From the NCBI GenBank assembly GCA_052144935.1, contig JBKQPR010000370.1:1-64000 (forward strand): 64,000 nt of DNA, in the 5' to 3' direction. Source of the DNA: JOPF133 sp052144935. Its GTDB lineage: Bacteria; Acidobacteriota; Terriglobia; Bryobacterales; Bryobacteraceae. Positions 1 through 8,007 of this stretch are shown here, one piece after another (position 1 is the first letter of the stretch; every line of letters begins with the position of its first letter). The translations under genes were made by a program, and so were the position numbers. Under the pieces are notes generated by a model. That model was given only the letters and a program-made list of their open reading frames with translations. It ran no database searches and had not been told where the DNA came from.

Positions 1-1114
1 TCACGCTCAGGCCGGCCACCTCGATCCGCGTCAGGTCGGTGGTCCCCACGCCCACGGCCTCGCACAGCTTGAGCGTGTTGTCGCCGCGCAGGAACGGCTT
101 TGTGCCGCGGTCCGCGCGCGGATCGTACCCCATCACCGCCATGCACACGGCGTCCACGCACACGGGATTCCTTCCCGCCAGCATCACTCCCGGCTTGATG
201 ATCTGCACGCCCGCATTCCACGCGCCCTCGCCGCCGCGGATGGATTCCACGCCGTCCACGATGGCCAAATCGATGGGGCGCACGCGCACCAAGTCCGACA
301 CGATGCGCGGGATGCGGTAGCCCGGGTCGCGCGGCGAATCGGGGTGCAGCTCCTGCGCCACTCCGGCTGGCGGTTTCCGCGTCCCGTTGTGGCATACCGG
401 GCCGCGCTCCTGCCGCGGATTCTCGTTGCCGTCCGTCCCGCAGTCGCCGCCGTAGAGCGAGCACGGCGTGATGCCGAAGTTGTTCTTCAGCGCCATCGTC
501 ACGCCGGCCAGCCAGTGGTTCTTCAGCTTGGACATGGAGACGTACACGTCGCAGTCCGCGAAGCTGTGGTTGAGGTCGTACGACGGGTACATGTAGGGGT
601 CCGAGGGCACTTTCATGCGCGCGTACTGCTTCGCCTGCCCCATGTTCTGCCCGTTCTCCCATTCCACCTGGCAGCCGACGTTGTTGATGGCGTTGATGTC
701 GAACTGGTAGCGTCCCCACAGCGCCATATCCTGCCCCGCGGGGAAGAACGTCTCGATGATCCGGATGCGCCGCGCCCCGGCGCGCGCGATCAGTTGCGCC
801 GCGGCCAGCACGGTGTTCGGCTCCGAGCGGTACGGCAGGGCCGGGTCGATGGGGAAGCGCTGCGGCTGGCCCGTGAGGTTCAGCTTGATGGCTACCGTCT
901 TGTTCTTCACCAGCGACCCTATGCCGCCGATCTGGTCGAACATGCTGCGCAGCGATTGCTCGACGGGCGCGCGCTCGTAGGAGCGGCAGCGCGCGATCGC
1001 TACCGCTGCGGCGGGTGCCTCCTTGGCTTTGGCGAATCCGCCCAGAGCCAGGCCACCCAGGGTCGCTCCGCCCGCGGCCAGCAACCCGCGGCGGGAGAGT
1101 TGACGGTTTTCCAT
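1..1114 (-). CDS. DUF362 domain protein, Tat-exported (3' end outside window)
   Basis: The frame runs on the minus strand from ATG at 1114 off the window edge without a stop, giving at least 371 residues. The start is supported by a strong GAGGAGGTG ribosome site just upstream. The N-terminus has a twin-arginine motif (SRRGLL at residues 7-12) followed by an Ala/Gly/Leu-rich stretch, so Tat export is likely. The body contains KNKTVAIKLNLTG, SMSKLKNHWLAGVTMALKNN and LKNNFGITPCSLYGG, which fit DUF362 proteins, a family of unknown reaction often linked to iron-sulfur proteins. No CxxCxxC cluster is seen in the visible part. It could also be called a Tat-signal-containing hypothetical protein. 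Confidence 0.8.
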   Translation of the reverse strand, partial: MENRQLSRRGLLAAGGATLGGLALGGFAKAKEAPAAAVAIARCRSYERAPVEQSLRSMFDQIGGIGSLVKNKTVAIKLNLTGQPQRFPIDPALPYRSEPNTVLAAAQLIARAGARRIRIIETFFPAGQDMALWGRYQFDINAINNVGCQVEWENGQNMGQAKQYARMKVPSDPYMYPSYDLNHSFADCDVYVSMSKLKNHWLAGVTMALKNNFGITPCSLYGGDCGTDGNENPRQERGPVCHNGTRKPPAGVAQELHPDSPRDPGYRIPRIVSDLVRVRPIDLAIVDGVESIRGGEGAWNAGVQIIKPGVMLAGRNPVCVDAVCMAVMGYDPRADRGTKPFLRGDNTLKLCEAVGVGTTDLTRIEVAGLSV

Positions 1115-2239
1115 TTACACCTCCTCGCGGCTCATTGTGTGGTGGATTGTTTCCGAGCCGACAAATCCAGCCAACGCGGAACCGCCACTTCATTGTACGA
1201 TTAGGGCCTTGGCCGGCGCCGAACCGGTCTACAAGCGGAACCAAGCACCGACATCGTCATGCGCGCCATCTAGCGCACATCGGGATCGGCCCGCCAGCAG
1301 CCGCAGGAGACCGAGGAGCCATCCACCAGCTTGCCGCCGCGACCAGGCCCTCGGGTACCGCAATCGCAGATCGTGGGCCGGTAGACTGGCCGCTGCGGAT
1401 CCGGTGCATCTACGGTGTCAAACGGGGCCCGCCGCGCGGAGGGACGCTCTCGGCCCGCGGTCGCACGGCTGCCGCCGGCGGGCGGGATGCCGGGCGGAAC
1501 GGCACGACGGTTTCGGCCTGGCGGCCCGGCAGTGGCGCTGGGCAGCGAATCGCCATGCGCCTCGGCGACGGCTCGTCATGCGCGCCGTCTGGTGCCACGT
1601 CGGCATCGGCCCGCCAGCAGCCGCAGGAGATCGAGAGCCGTCCACCGGCTTGCTGCCGCGCACCCTTACACCGGGCGGACGCCGCCAGTGCGGATGGACG
1701 CTCTCGGCCCGCGGTCGCAGGGCCGCCGCCCACCGCGGGGCGGGCGGGACGCCACGCGGAAGCGGCAAGACTGGTTCGTCCTGGCGGCCGGGCGGTGGCG
1801 CCGGGCAGCGATCGGAGAAGCCGGCGCCGCCGGGGCGGCGGGGCGGAGGGCGCGTCGCGTTCACCGCCGCGAAGTCCGCGGGAACGCGTCGCACGACATT
1901 GGAATTTGCCGGCGTGCGCGTGGAACGAATCCAAGACATGAGGCAGCACGATGCGATTCTCGAAGGGCGTTAAGCTTGCCGAATCGACAAACCTATGCTG
2001 AAGGAAAGGCCATAGCGGACGCTAAAGGCGAGAAACCACCACTCGGTGATGGCCCAAAGGCGGCCTTGCCAGCGTTGGTGGGAGTCCTTGCACGGCTCTC
2101 GATCATGGGGAGCAAACCCGTCGTGCTGGGCGCTTCATTTCCGAGTGCACCAGGTCAATATCGACATCTTCCTCAAGACGCGTGAGGCCGCGGCATGATA
2201 ACCCAAAGCTGCAGCTCCAAAGCACATTCTGCACGTCGG
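1115..2239. other. Gene-poor, repeat-rich intergenic region
   Basis: No gene could be supported here. Several long open frames exist on both strands, but they are very rich in Arg, Ala, Gly and Pro, lack ribosome sites and overlap a repeated DNA block, so they look like products of GC-rich sequence. The stretch from 1832 to 2239 holds nothing recognisable. Confidence 0.6.
1256..1831. repeat. Two diverged copies of a GC-rich intergenic repeat
   Basis: A block beginning TCATGCGCGCC at 1256 recurs at 1577, and both are followed by CGCCAGCAGCCGCAGGAGA. A second shared block starts CTCTCGGCCCGCGGTCGCA at 1447 and 1701 and ends near GGGCAGCGA at about 1549 and 1812. The second block also occurs twice at 2626-2900. 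Confidence 0.75.
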
Positions 2240-2533
2240 CTACCGCCAGCGGCCTTCGACGAAGACGTATCCATCGTGCCTGCGCTGCCACCGGGGGGAC
2301 ACCCACACGGCATGTTCACGGGGCGGAACGTCCCATCTTCCCGACTCCCAGACATATGCTCGACCGTCCCAGCGGTGATACCCGGCGATCCAGACGTGCC
2401 GCCGGCTCGGTCTGTACGTGCGGTGCTCGTGAATGCTGATCGGCGGGCGCAGCTTTATCACTATCTCCGCAGCCTGGGCAGATCCTATCCCCAGGGCAAT
2501 CCCAATGAGCGTGTTCACAAGAAGTTTCCGCAT
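2240..2533 (-). CDS. Small secreted WxxGxW-repeat protein
   Basis: The product is 97 residues. ATG at 2533 is chosen over the upstream in-frame start because GAGGAG lies about 9 bases before it and it begins a clean signal peptide (MRKLLVNTLIGIALGIGSAQA). The mature part has repeated aromatic motifs (WIAGYHRWDG, YVWESGRWDVPP, WVSPRWQRR, YVFVEGRWR). These resemble YXWXGXW/WxxGxW-repeat envelope proteins, whose function is unknown. It is flanked by repeat DNA and has no operon partner. Confidence 0.75.
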   Translation of the reverse strand: MRKLLVNTLIGIALGIGSAQAAEIVIKLRPPISIHEHRTYRPSRRHVWIAGYHRWDGRAYVWESGRWDVPPREHAVWVSPRWQRRHDGYVFVEGRWR

Positions 2534-2625
2534 CGTCGCATTCTCCTCAAAGGATATGGAGAGCACGCCCATGGCCGTTCAGGGTGCGAAGCTCGACAGC
2601 ATTCTCGCCGCCGCGCGGACGGCCG

Positions 2626-2900
2626 CTCTCGGCCCGCGGTCGCATGGCCGCCGCCCACCGCGCAGCGGGTTGGAGGCCGGGCGGAAGCGGTAAGATTGGC
2701 TCGGCCGGGCGGCCGTCAGTTGGGCGCCGGGCAGCGAATCGGGGAAGCCGGCGCCGCCGCGCGGATGGCCGCTCTCGGCCCGCGGTCGCATGGCCGCCGC
2801 CCACCGCGCAACGGGTTGGAGGCCGGCTGGCGAGGCAAGACTGGTTCGGCCGGGCGGCCGGCAGCGGCGCCGGGCAGCGATCGGAGAAGCCGGCGCCGCC
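2626..2900. repeat. Tandem pair of the GC-rich intergenic repeat
   Basis: Two copies, 2626-2761 and 2772-2900, share CTCTCGGCCCGCGGTCGCA at the left end, a GCGGGTTGGAGGCCGG core region and AAGCCGGCGCCGCCG at the right end. They match the blocks at 1447 and 1701. A short fragment with GTGGACGCTCTCGGCC also occurs near 57858. Confidence 0.8.
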
Positions 2901-3113
2901 GTATGCGGCCGGAAGAGAAGGTGCCGGTGACATTGCGGATTTCCAGGCCGCGTACCAGGCCGGCGGTGAGCCGTGGAGCGGTAGACTGCTGGGCCGGCAG
3001 CAGGGCCAGAGAGATGGCAATCGTAGGGAGGGCGAAGAAGAGGGCGCGCTGCATAGGTTCTGTGCGCGAGTATATCGCAGGGTGGCGCGGGGTTCGCGTA
3101 TCATGGGACTGAG

Positions 3114-3434
3114 ATGGGCGTCGATGAAACACTGCTGAATGAAATCGTGCGCCGCATACTCACGGTTGCGCGTCCGGACAGGATTATTCTGTTTGGTTCC
3201 GCGGCCACCGGGCAGATGAACAAGGACAGCGACATCGACCTGCTGATCGTCGAACCGGTGGTGGAGAACACTCGCCATAGAAGCGTAGAGATCAACAGAG
3301 CTCTGGGAGATGTCAGCAACCCCGTGGATGTCATCGTGATGCGGACGGACCGCTTCGAGCAGACCAAGCGCTTCATCGGCGGTATTGCGTACCCGGCGAA
3401 TAAATACGGACGGGTGATCTATGAAGCTGGTTGA
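3114..3434 (+). CDS. MNT-type nucleotidyltransferase antitoxin, copy 1
   Basis: The 106-residue protein has the minimal nucleotidyltransferase signature GSx10DxD: G28, S29, then D40 and D42 (KDSDIDLLIV). Proteins of this kind pair with HEPN proteins in type VII (HepT/MntA-like) toxin-antitoxin systems, where they modify the toxin with AMP. That role is inferred from family and context. It overlaps the next gene by 14 bases, so the pair is translationally coupled. No clear ribosome site was seen. Confidence 0.85.
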   Translation: MGVDETLLNEIVRRILTVARPDRIILFGSAATGQMNKDSDIDLLIVEPVVENTRHRSVEINRALGDVSNPVDVIVMRTDRFEQTKRFIGGIAYPANKYGRVIYEAG

Positions 3435-3837
3435 ACCGGCGATCGAGTATTTGATGAGCGTATGGATTCGCAAGGCCGATGGCGATCTGGGGGCTGCGGA
3501 AGTATTGGCGGCCAATGTTGCGGCTAATAGTGCGATCCGTGAGGCGGTCGGTTTTCATTGCCAGCAAGCGGTCGAGAAGTACGTGAAGGCTCTCCTTACT
3601 TATTACCAGGTCGAGTTCCCGAAGACTCACGAGATCAAGAAGTTGCTGCTGCTTTTAAGCACCGTAAATCCAGCGGCTGCGGAAGCTTTGGCTGGCACAC
3701 ACTGGCTCACGCCTTTCGGCGTCGATGTACGGTATGCAGACGATGCCGCCCAAATGCTTCCAGACGATGAAGTCAAGGCGCTCAAGGACGCCCGCCTGGC
3801 GAAGGAAGTCGTGCTTCGAATCGTGAACGCGGAATAG
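3421..3837 (+). CDS. HEPN-domain toxin-like protein, copy 1
   Basis: The 138-residue helical protein carries a HEPN signature: R40 and H46 (R-x5-H) followed by CQQAVEKYVKALL. HEPN proteins of this type are usually RNases, neutralised by the neighbouring MNT protein. It starts inside the 3' end of the MNT gene. The centre (FHCQQAVEKYVKALLTYYQ and FPKTHEI) is identical to copy 2, while both ends differ. Confidence 0.82.
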   Translation: MKLVEPAIEYLMSVWIRKADGDLGAAEVLAANVAANSAIREAVGFHCQQAVEKYVKALLTYYQVEFPKTHEIKKLLLLLSTVNPAAAEALAGTHWLTPFGVDVRYADDAAQMLPDDEVKALKDARLAKEVVLRIVNAE

Positions 3838-3880
3838 CGCGGCCGGTCCAGGCGCGGCTTGATGCGGCCTGCCCCCCTCC

Positions 3881-3917
3881 CTACTTCACCGTGAACGAAC
3901 GCTGGCGATCGCGTCTT
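3881..3917 (-). pseudogene. Fragment of a DUF2911 gene 3' end
   Basis: On the minus strand these bases read as the last codons of the DUF2911 gene at 4755-5306 (AIASV..FTVK-stop against VIASVPFTLK-stop), with one base deleted. The rest of the gene is absent. The fragment marks the right end of the first copy of the 871-bp duplication. Confidence 0.75.
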
Positions 3918-3984
3918 CCCTGCTGGGCCGGCAGCAGCCCAGAATATCACGCAGGGAACCGGGGTTCGCGTATCATGGAAACGA

Positions 3985-4305
3985 ATGGGCGTCGACGAAA
4001 TATTGCTGAACGAGATCGTGCGCCGGGTACTCACGGTGGCGCGTCCGGACAGGATCATTCTGTTTGGTTCTGCGGCTACGGGGCAGATGAATAAGGACAG
4101 CGACATCGACTTGCTGATCGTCGAACCGGTAGTGGAGAGCACTCTCCACAGGAGTGTGGAGATCCGCCACGCCGTGGGAGATATCGGATACCCGATGGAT
4201 GTCATTGTGATCCGGACAGAACGCTTCGAACAAACCAAGCGCTTTATAGGCGGCATTGCGTACCCGGCTAATAAGTACGGGCGGGTCATCTATGAAGCCG
4301 CTTGA
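3985..4305 (+). CDS. MNT-type nucleotidyltransferase antitoxin, copy 2
   Basis: This is a 106-residue paralogue of the protein at 3114-3434, about 85 percent identical by eye, with the GSx10DxD catalytic motif unchanged (G28, S29, D40, D42). Substitutions cluster at residues 52-76. It overlaps the HEPN gene that follows by 14 bases, exactly as in copy 1. The intact motif suggests the module still functions or decayed only recently. Confidence 0.85.
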   Translation: MGVDEILLNEIVRRVLTVARPDRIILFGSAATGQMNKDSDIDLLIVEPVVESTLHRSVEIRHAVGDIGYPMDVIVIRTERFEQTKRFIGGIAYPANKYGRVIYEAA

Positions 4306-4708
4306 TCCGGCAATCGAGTCCTTGCTGCGCCGCTGGATCGAGAAAGCCGAAGGCGATCTCGACGCCGCCGAGCTAATGACGCCGAACGTGGGCGCCAATA
4401 TTCAGCGTCGGGAGATTGCCGGTTTCCACTGCCAACAGGCGGTCGAGAAGTACGTGAAGGCTCTCCTCACCTATTACCAAGTGGAGTTCCCGAAGACACA
4501 TGAAATCGAACGTTTGCTGAGCCTTTTGAGTACGGTGAATCGCGAGGCGGCGGGCGCCTTTAGCGGCACGGAATGGCTGTCGCCATTCGGCGCCGAGATC
4601 CGGTATCCTGGCGATGCCGCCGAAATGCTTCCGGGCGACGAAGTCAAGGCTCTCGAAGACGCCCGCCGCGCGAAAGAAGTCGTGCTTCGAATCGTGAACG
4701 CGGAATAG
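4292..4708 (+). CDS. HEPN-domain toxin-like protein, copy 2
   Basis: The product is 138 residues. ATG at 4292 is chosen because it matches the start of copy 1; an in-frame ATG at 4256 would overlap the MNT gene more deeply. R40 and H46 of the HEPN R-x5-H motif are kept, followed by CQQAVEKYVKALL. About 30 percent of residues differ from copy 1, mostly outside the motif region. Paired with the MNT protein at 3985, it forms a second putative toxin-antitoxin module. Confidence 0.82.
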   Translation: MKPLDPAIESLLRRWIEKAEGDLDAAELMTPNVGANIQRREIAGFHCQQAVEKYVKALLTYYQVEFPKTHEIERLLSLLSTVNREAAGAFSGTEWLSPFGAEIRYPGDAAEMLPGDEVKALEDARRAKEVVLRIVNAE

Positions 4709-4754
4709 CCCGGCCGGTCCAGGCGCGGCTTGATGCGGCCTGCACCCCGGGCCC

Positions 4755-5306
4755 CTACTTCAACGTAAACGGAACGCTGGCGATCACGTTCTCCCATTCC
4801 AGGGTGAGCTTGCCCCGGTTCCCGCCCTCGCTCGAAAGCGTCATCTTATACGTCTCGATGGGCGCGGCGGGTTTGGCGATCGTCATGGCTACGCGGCCGA
4901 GGTCCATCTCCTTCTTGTAGCTCAGGCCCCATTGCCCGGTCTGCTTGTTGACGATGAGCTGCCACGGGTTGGCATCCAGGGCCACGAACAAAGAGTAGTC
5001 GCCGGCGGGCACGGCCAGACCCTTGAGGTCCAAAGCGGCGTCGGTGTGGATGGTGGTGGCGTCGTCGGCTCCGGCGCGCCAGACGGGATAAGTGGGGTCA
5101 CCACTGATCAGGCCGCCCGCGCCGAAGATCTTGCGCCCGCGCATTGACGGCGCCGAATAGCTGATGCTGATGGTTTTGCCGGCGAGGGTGACGTGAGTCT
5201 CACGGGCCGGACTTTGGGTATTGCCTTGCGTGCGCGGCTTCACTTGCGCCACGGCGAGCGCCGCGACGGCGGCAATGGCGAGCGTGTACATCAAGGTACG
5301 TTTCAT
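4755..5306 (-). CDS. DUF2911 family secreted protein
   Basis: The product is 183 residues. The start is at ATG 5306, which begins a signal peptide (MKRTLMYTLAIAAVAALAVAQ). Conserved features include SAPSMRGRKIFG, YPVWRAGADDATTI, GDYSLFVALDANPWQLIVNK and a C-terminal LTLEWENVIASVPFTL, typical of DUF2911 proteins. The family is periplasmic or exported and its function is unknown. The open frame continues upstream without a stop into a decayed ParE-like sequence, but that extension is not part of this gene. Confidence 0.85.
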   Translation of the reverse strand: MKRTLMYTLAIAAVAALAVAQVKPRTQGNTQSPARETHVTLAGKTISISYSAPSMRGRKIFGAGGLISGDPTYPVWRAGADDATTIHTDAALDLKGLAVPAGDYSLFVALDANPWQLIVNKQTGQWGLSYKKEMDLGRVAMTIAKPAAPIETYKMTLSSEGGNRGKLTLEWENVIASVPFTLK

Positions 5307-5324
5307 CGTTATTTTCTGCCTCTC

Positions 5325-5588
5325 AGAGCGAGTATAGCTTAGGAGGTTGGACGGTTCGTGTAACAAAAGGGCTCGGCCCGAGGTGGTGCGGGGCACGGAA
5401 TTTCGACCGCTACGCCTGTCCTGCGCCGCGCGGCCGATGCGGAAACAGTATGGGGAGGTTTTCAGGGAGCGGGCAGCGTCATACAACTTGGGCATAGTTG
5501 GCAGCGCAAAATGCGGGTAGTGCTCTTTGAGGTATCCCTTGATGGCTTCGAGGTCCGCGGCGGCTTCCAAGGTCCAGCGGATTCGCAT
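5325..5588 (-). pseudogene. Decayed ParE/RelE-like toxin reading into the DUF2911 frame
   Basis: The N-terminal part is a good ParE-like sequence (MRIRWTLEAAADLEAIKGYL, then KLYDAARSLKTSP and RIGRA). The expected C-terminal beta strands are absent: the sequence degenerates after about residue 55. No stop codon remains before the DUF2911 gene, and both lie in one frame. ATG at 5588 lies 6 bases after the stop of the preceding antitoxin gene, the normal order for a ParDE operon. Confidence 0.65.
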
Positions 5589-5594
5589 CAAGAC

Positions 5595-5786
5595 TCAAAC
5601 ATCCGCCGGAAGCGCTCGTATCCGCCGGAAGCGCTCGTCCATTTCTTCCTCTTCGATGAATTCCCCGCGGTCGGCCAGTGCGATGCCTCTCCGCACAGCG
5701 GCCCGAAAACGTGTGTCGTCTTCGAGCACGCGTAAGGCGGCATCCTTGTACCAGTTGCTCGGCGCCGGTGCCTGCGTGACTGGCAA
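5595..5786 (-). CDS. ParD-like antitoxin
   Basis: This is a 63-residue acidic protein from a TTG start at 5786. The motif RRGIALADRGEFIEEEEMDE, followed by RFRRI, is typical of the C-terminal part of ParD/RelB-type antitoxins that bind the toxin. It lies immediately upstream of the decayed ParE-like sequence. The start codon is uncertain. With its toxin broken, it is probably an orphan. Confidence 0.6.
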   Translation of the reverse strand: MPVTQAPAPSNWYKDAALRVLEDDTRFRAAVRRGIALADRGEFIEEEEMDERFRRIRALPADV

Positions 5787-5872
5787 CCTGAGAAAGCTGT
5801 GCTTCCGAGTAAGGGCAGCAACGGCCCGCTGTCAAGCGACCCTCATCCGCGAGGCACCGGGGCCAGCCTGCC

Positions 5873-7315
5873 TTACAGCACTTCTTCCGACCAGCCCTCC
5901 AGCACCTGCTTGAGCCGGGTCATGAACTGGTCGGCCAGCGCGCCATCGATCAGGCGGTGGTCGAAGCTCAGCGAGAGGTGGCAGATCGAGCGGATGGCGA
6001 TGGCGTCATCGATCACCACAGGGGTCTTGTCCACCGTGCCGACGCCCAGAATCGCCACTTGCGGCTGGTTGATGATGGGCGTGCCGACCAGGCTGCCGAA
6101 GCTGCCAAAATTGGTGATGGAGAAGGTGCCGCCCTGCACTTCGTCGGGCTTGAGCTGACGGGCTCGCGAGCGCGTGGCCAGGTCCACGATGGCGCGTTGC
6201 AGGCCGAGCACGTTCTTCTCGTCCGCGGCGCGGATCACCGGCACAATCAGACCGTTCTCCAGCGCCACCGCGATCCCGATGTTGATGTCGTTGTGGTAGA
6301 CGATGTTGTTGCCATCGAGCGAGGCGTTGAGCAGCGGATACTGGCGCAGCGCCACCACCGACGCCCGCACGATGAACGGCAGGTAGGTGAGCGAGAAGCC
6401 GTAATTGGCCTGGAAGGTGGCCTTGTGGCGCTCGCGCATGCGGGCCACTCTCGTCATGTCCACGCGATGAATCGTGGTGACGTGCGCCGAGGTGCGCTTG
6501 GACATCACCATATGCTCGGCGATCTTGGCGCGCATGGTGCTCAGCGGCTCGATGCGTGTGCGGGCCTGCCCGGCGACGGGCCCTGAGGGCGCCCCGCCCA
6601 CTGGGCCCGGAGCGGCGGCTGCGGGCGGGGCCGGGGGTGGTGGAGCGGGCATTGCGGGGGGCGGCGCGGGTGCCACGGGCGGTAGGGCGCGAGTTGGCCG
6701 AGCCGGGGCAGCCGGGGCGCCCGCTGGGCCCTGCGCCAGATAAGCCTCCACGTCCTGCTTGGTGATGCGTCCGCCCGCGCCGGTGCCTTGCACACGGGCC
6801 AGGTCGATATTGTTCTCGCGCGCCATCTTGCGCACCAGCGGCGAGAGGGGACCGGCGGGCTCGGCCGGCGCGGGGGCGGGCTCGGGCTCTGGTGCGGGGG
6901 GCGCGGCGGGCGCGCTCCCCGTGAGCGGCGCGGGAGGCGCGGCGGCGGGAGGGGCAGCGGCCGCGGGCGCGGCAGCTTCCACCTGCTGCGGAACGGGCGC
7001 CGGCGGGATGGCCACCTGGGCGGCGGTTGCCTTTGGGGGTACCGCGGCCGGCGGCGCGGCGGCCGGTTTCCCAGTCCCGCCGCCCTCCTCGATGCGCGCC
7101 ACCACGGTGTTGATCCCCACCGTCTTACCCTCTTCCACCAGGACCTCGGAGAGCGTGCCCGCGGCCGGCGAGGGGATCTCGGTATCCACCTTGTCGGTGG
7201 AGATTTCAAACAGCGGCTCGTCCCGCTCCACGCGCTCGCCCGGCTTCTTCAGCCATTTGGTCAACGTCCCTTCTACAATGCTTTCGCCCATCTGGGGCAT
7301 CACTACGTCGGTCAT
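5873..7315 (-). CDS. 2-oxoacid dehydrogenase E2 component (dihydrolipoyl acyltransferase, SucB-like)
   Basis: The 480-residue product starts at ATG 7315. The order is an N-terminal lipoyl domain with the lipoyl-lysine in EISTDKVDTEI (K42), a long Ala/Pro linker, a peripheral-subunit-binding domain (ARENNIDLARVQGTGAGGRI), a second linker and the catalytic domain ending with SFDHRLIDG (HxxxDG active site). It transfers acyl groups from lipoate to CoA. The substrate (succinyl or branched-chain) cannot be fixed from sequence alone. It follows lipB with a 2-base gap and lpd upstream, so E2, its E3 partner and a lipoylation enzyme are co-transcribed. No E1 gene is in the window. Confidence 0.92.
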   Translation of the reverse strand: MTDVVMPQMGESIVEGTLTKWLKKPGERVERDEPLFEISTDKVDTEIPSPAAGTLSEVLVEEGKTVGINTVVARIEEGGGTGKPAAAPPAAVPPKATAAQVAIPPAPVPQQVEAAAPAAAAPPAAAPPAPLTGSAPAAPPAPEPEPAPAPAEPAGPLSPLVRKMARENNIDLARVQGTGAGGRITKQDVEAYLAQGPAGAPAAPARPTRALPPVAPAPPPAMPAPPPPAPPAAAAPGPVGGAPSGPVAGQARTRIEPLSTMRAKIAEHMVMSKRTSAHVTTIHRVDMTRVARMRERHKATFQANYGFSLTYLPFIVRASVVALRQYPLLNASLDGNNIVYHNDINIGIAVALENGLIVPVIRAADEKNVLGLQRAIVDLATRSRARQLKPDEVQGGTFSITNFGSFGSLVGTPIINQPQVAILGVGTVDKTPVVIDDAIAIRSICHLSLSFDHRLIDGALADQFMTRLKQVLEGWSEEVL

Positions 7316-7317
7316 GT

Positions 7318-8007
7318 TCAGTTCTCTCTTTCGTGAGTTGCGAGGATGGGCGCACAGGGCGCCTCCTCCAGCAGCATCTCGCAATCGAAAACGCGGCCAA
7401 AATGTCCGGCCAGGCTTCGGGAAACCTCTTCCAGTCTCGCGCGCACGCCAAGCTGCGCCATCGAAGCAACCGGCTTGGCAAGCCCGCAGGGAACGATGTA
7501 CTGGAAATAGCTCAAATCGGTGTGCACGTTCAAGGCGAAGCCGTGCGAGGTGATCCAGCGGCTCAAATGCACTCCGATGGCGGCGATCTTGCGTTCTCCC
7601 ACCCAGACTCCCGTCAGCTTGGGAATGCGCGCGGCCGCGATGCCGTAATCGGCCAGGGTGTCGATGATCGCCTGCTCGATGCCGCGCACGTAAGCGCCCA
7701 CATCGCGCCGCCACTCGCGCAAATCGAGGATGGGATAGCCCACAAGCTGGCCGGGGCCGTGATAGGTGATATCGCCGCCGCGGTCGGTGGGGTAGAAGGC
7801 AATGCCCGCGCGGGCCAGCACGCGTTCGCTGGCCAGCAGGTTGTCCATGTGGCCGTTGCGGCCCAGGGTGATGACGTGCGGATGCTCCACCAGCAGAAGC
7901 TGATCGGGCACGCCGCCCTCCTTGCGCGCCTCGACGAGCTGCCGCTGCAGATCGAATGCCGCGCCGTACTCCATGCGGCCGAGTTCCCGCACCACGCACT
8001 TACGCAT
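7318..8007 (-). CDS. lipB: Octanoyltransferase LipB
   Basis: The 229-residue cytosolic enzyme moves octanoyl groups from acyl carrier protein to lipoyl domains. LipB motifs are present: RGGDITYHGPGQLVGYPILD, then GVWVGERKIAAIGVHLSRWI and PCGLAKPVASMAQLG, which contains the catalytic Cys and a Lys-rich approach region. It overlaps the 3' end of lpd by 8 bases and precedes the E2 gene, whose lipoyl domain is its substrate class. The pathway fit is therefore direct. Confidence 0.94.
   Translation of the reverse strand: MRKCVVRELGRMEYGAAFDLQRQLVEARKEGGVPDQLLLVEHPHVITLGRNGHMDNLLASERVLARAGIAFYPTDRGGDITYHGPGQLVGYPILDLREWRRDVGAYVRGIEQAIIDTLADYGIAAARIPKLTGVWVGERKIAAIGVHLSRWITSHGFALNVHTDLSYFQYIVPCGLAKPVASMAQLGVRARLEEVSRSLAGHFGRVFDCEMLLEEAPCAPILATHEREN

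Larger units (their letters stand above)
3070..4787 (+). repeat. Direct segmental duplication, 871-bp period, carrying MNT-HEPN modules
   Basis: Copy 1 spans about 3070-3916 and copy 2 about 3941-4787. Both begin with GGGGTTCGCGTATCATGG upstream of the MNT gene and both end inside the 3' end of a DUF2911 gene. The offset between MNT starts (3114/3985), HEPN starts (3421/4292) and HEPN stops is 871 bp each time. The HEPN parts have diverged to roughly 70 percent protein identity by eye, so the duplication is old or the two copies were acquired separately. Confidence 0.85.

Noticed and set aside
344..1204. Long plus-strand frame opposite the DUF362 gene
   Set aside because: It is antisense to a well-supported gene with a signal peptide and ribosome site, and its sequence is Arg/Ala/Val-rich without a domain.
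1015..2185. Several frames of 170-310 residues in the repeat-rich gap
   Set aside because: They overlap one another on both strands, have Arg/Gly/Pro/Ala-biased composition and contain the repeated DNA block.
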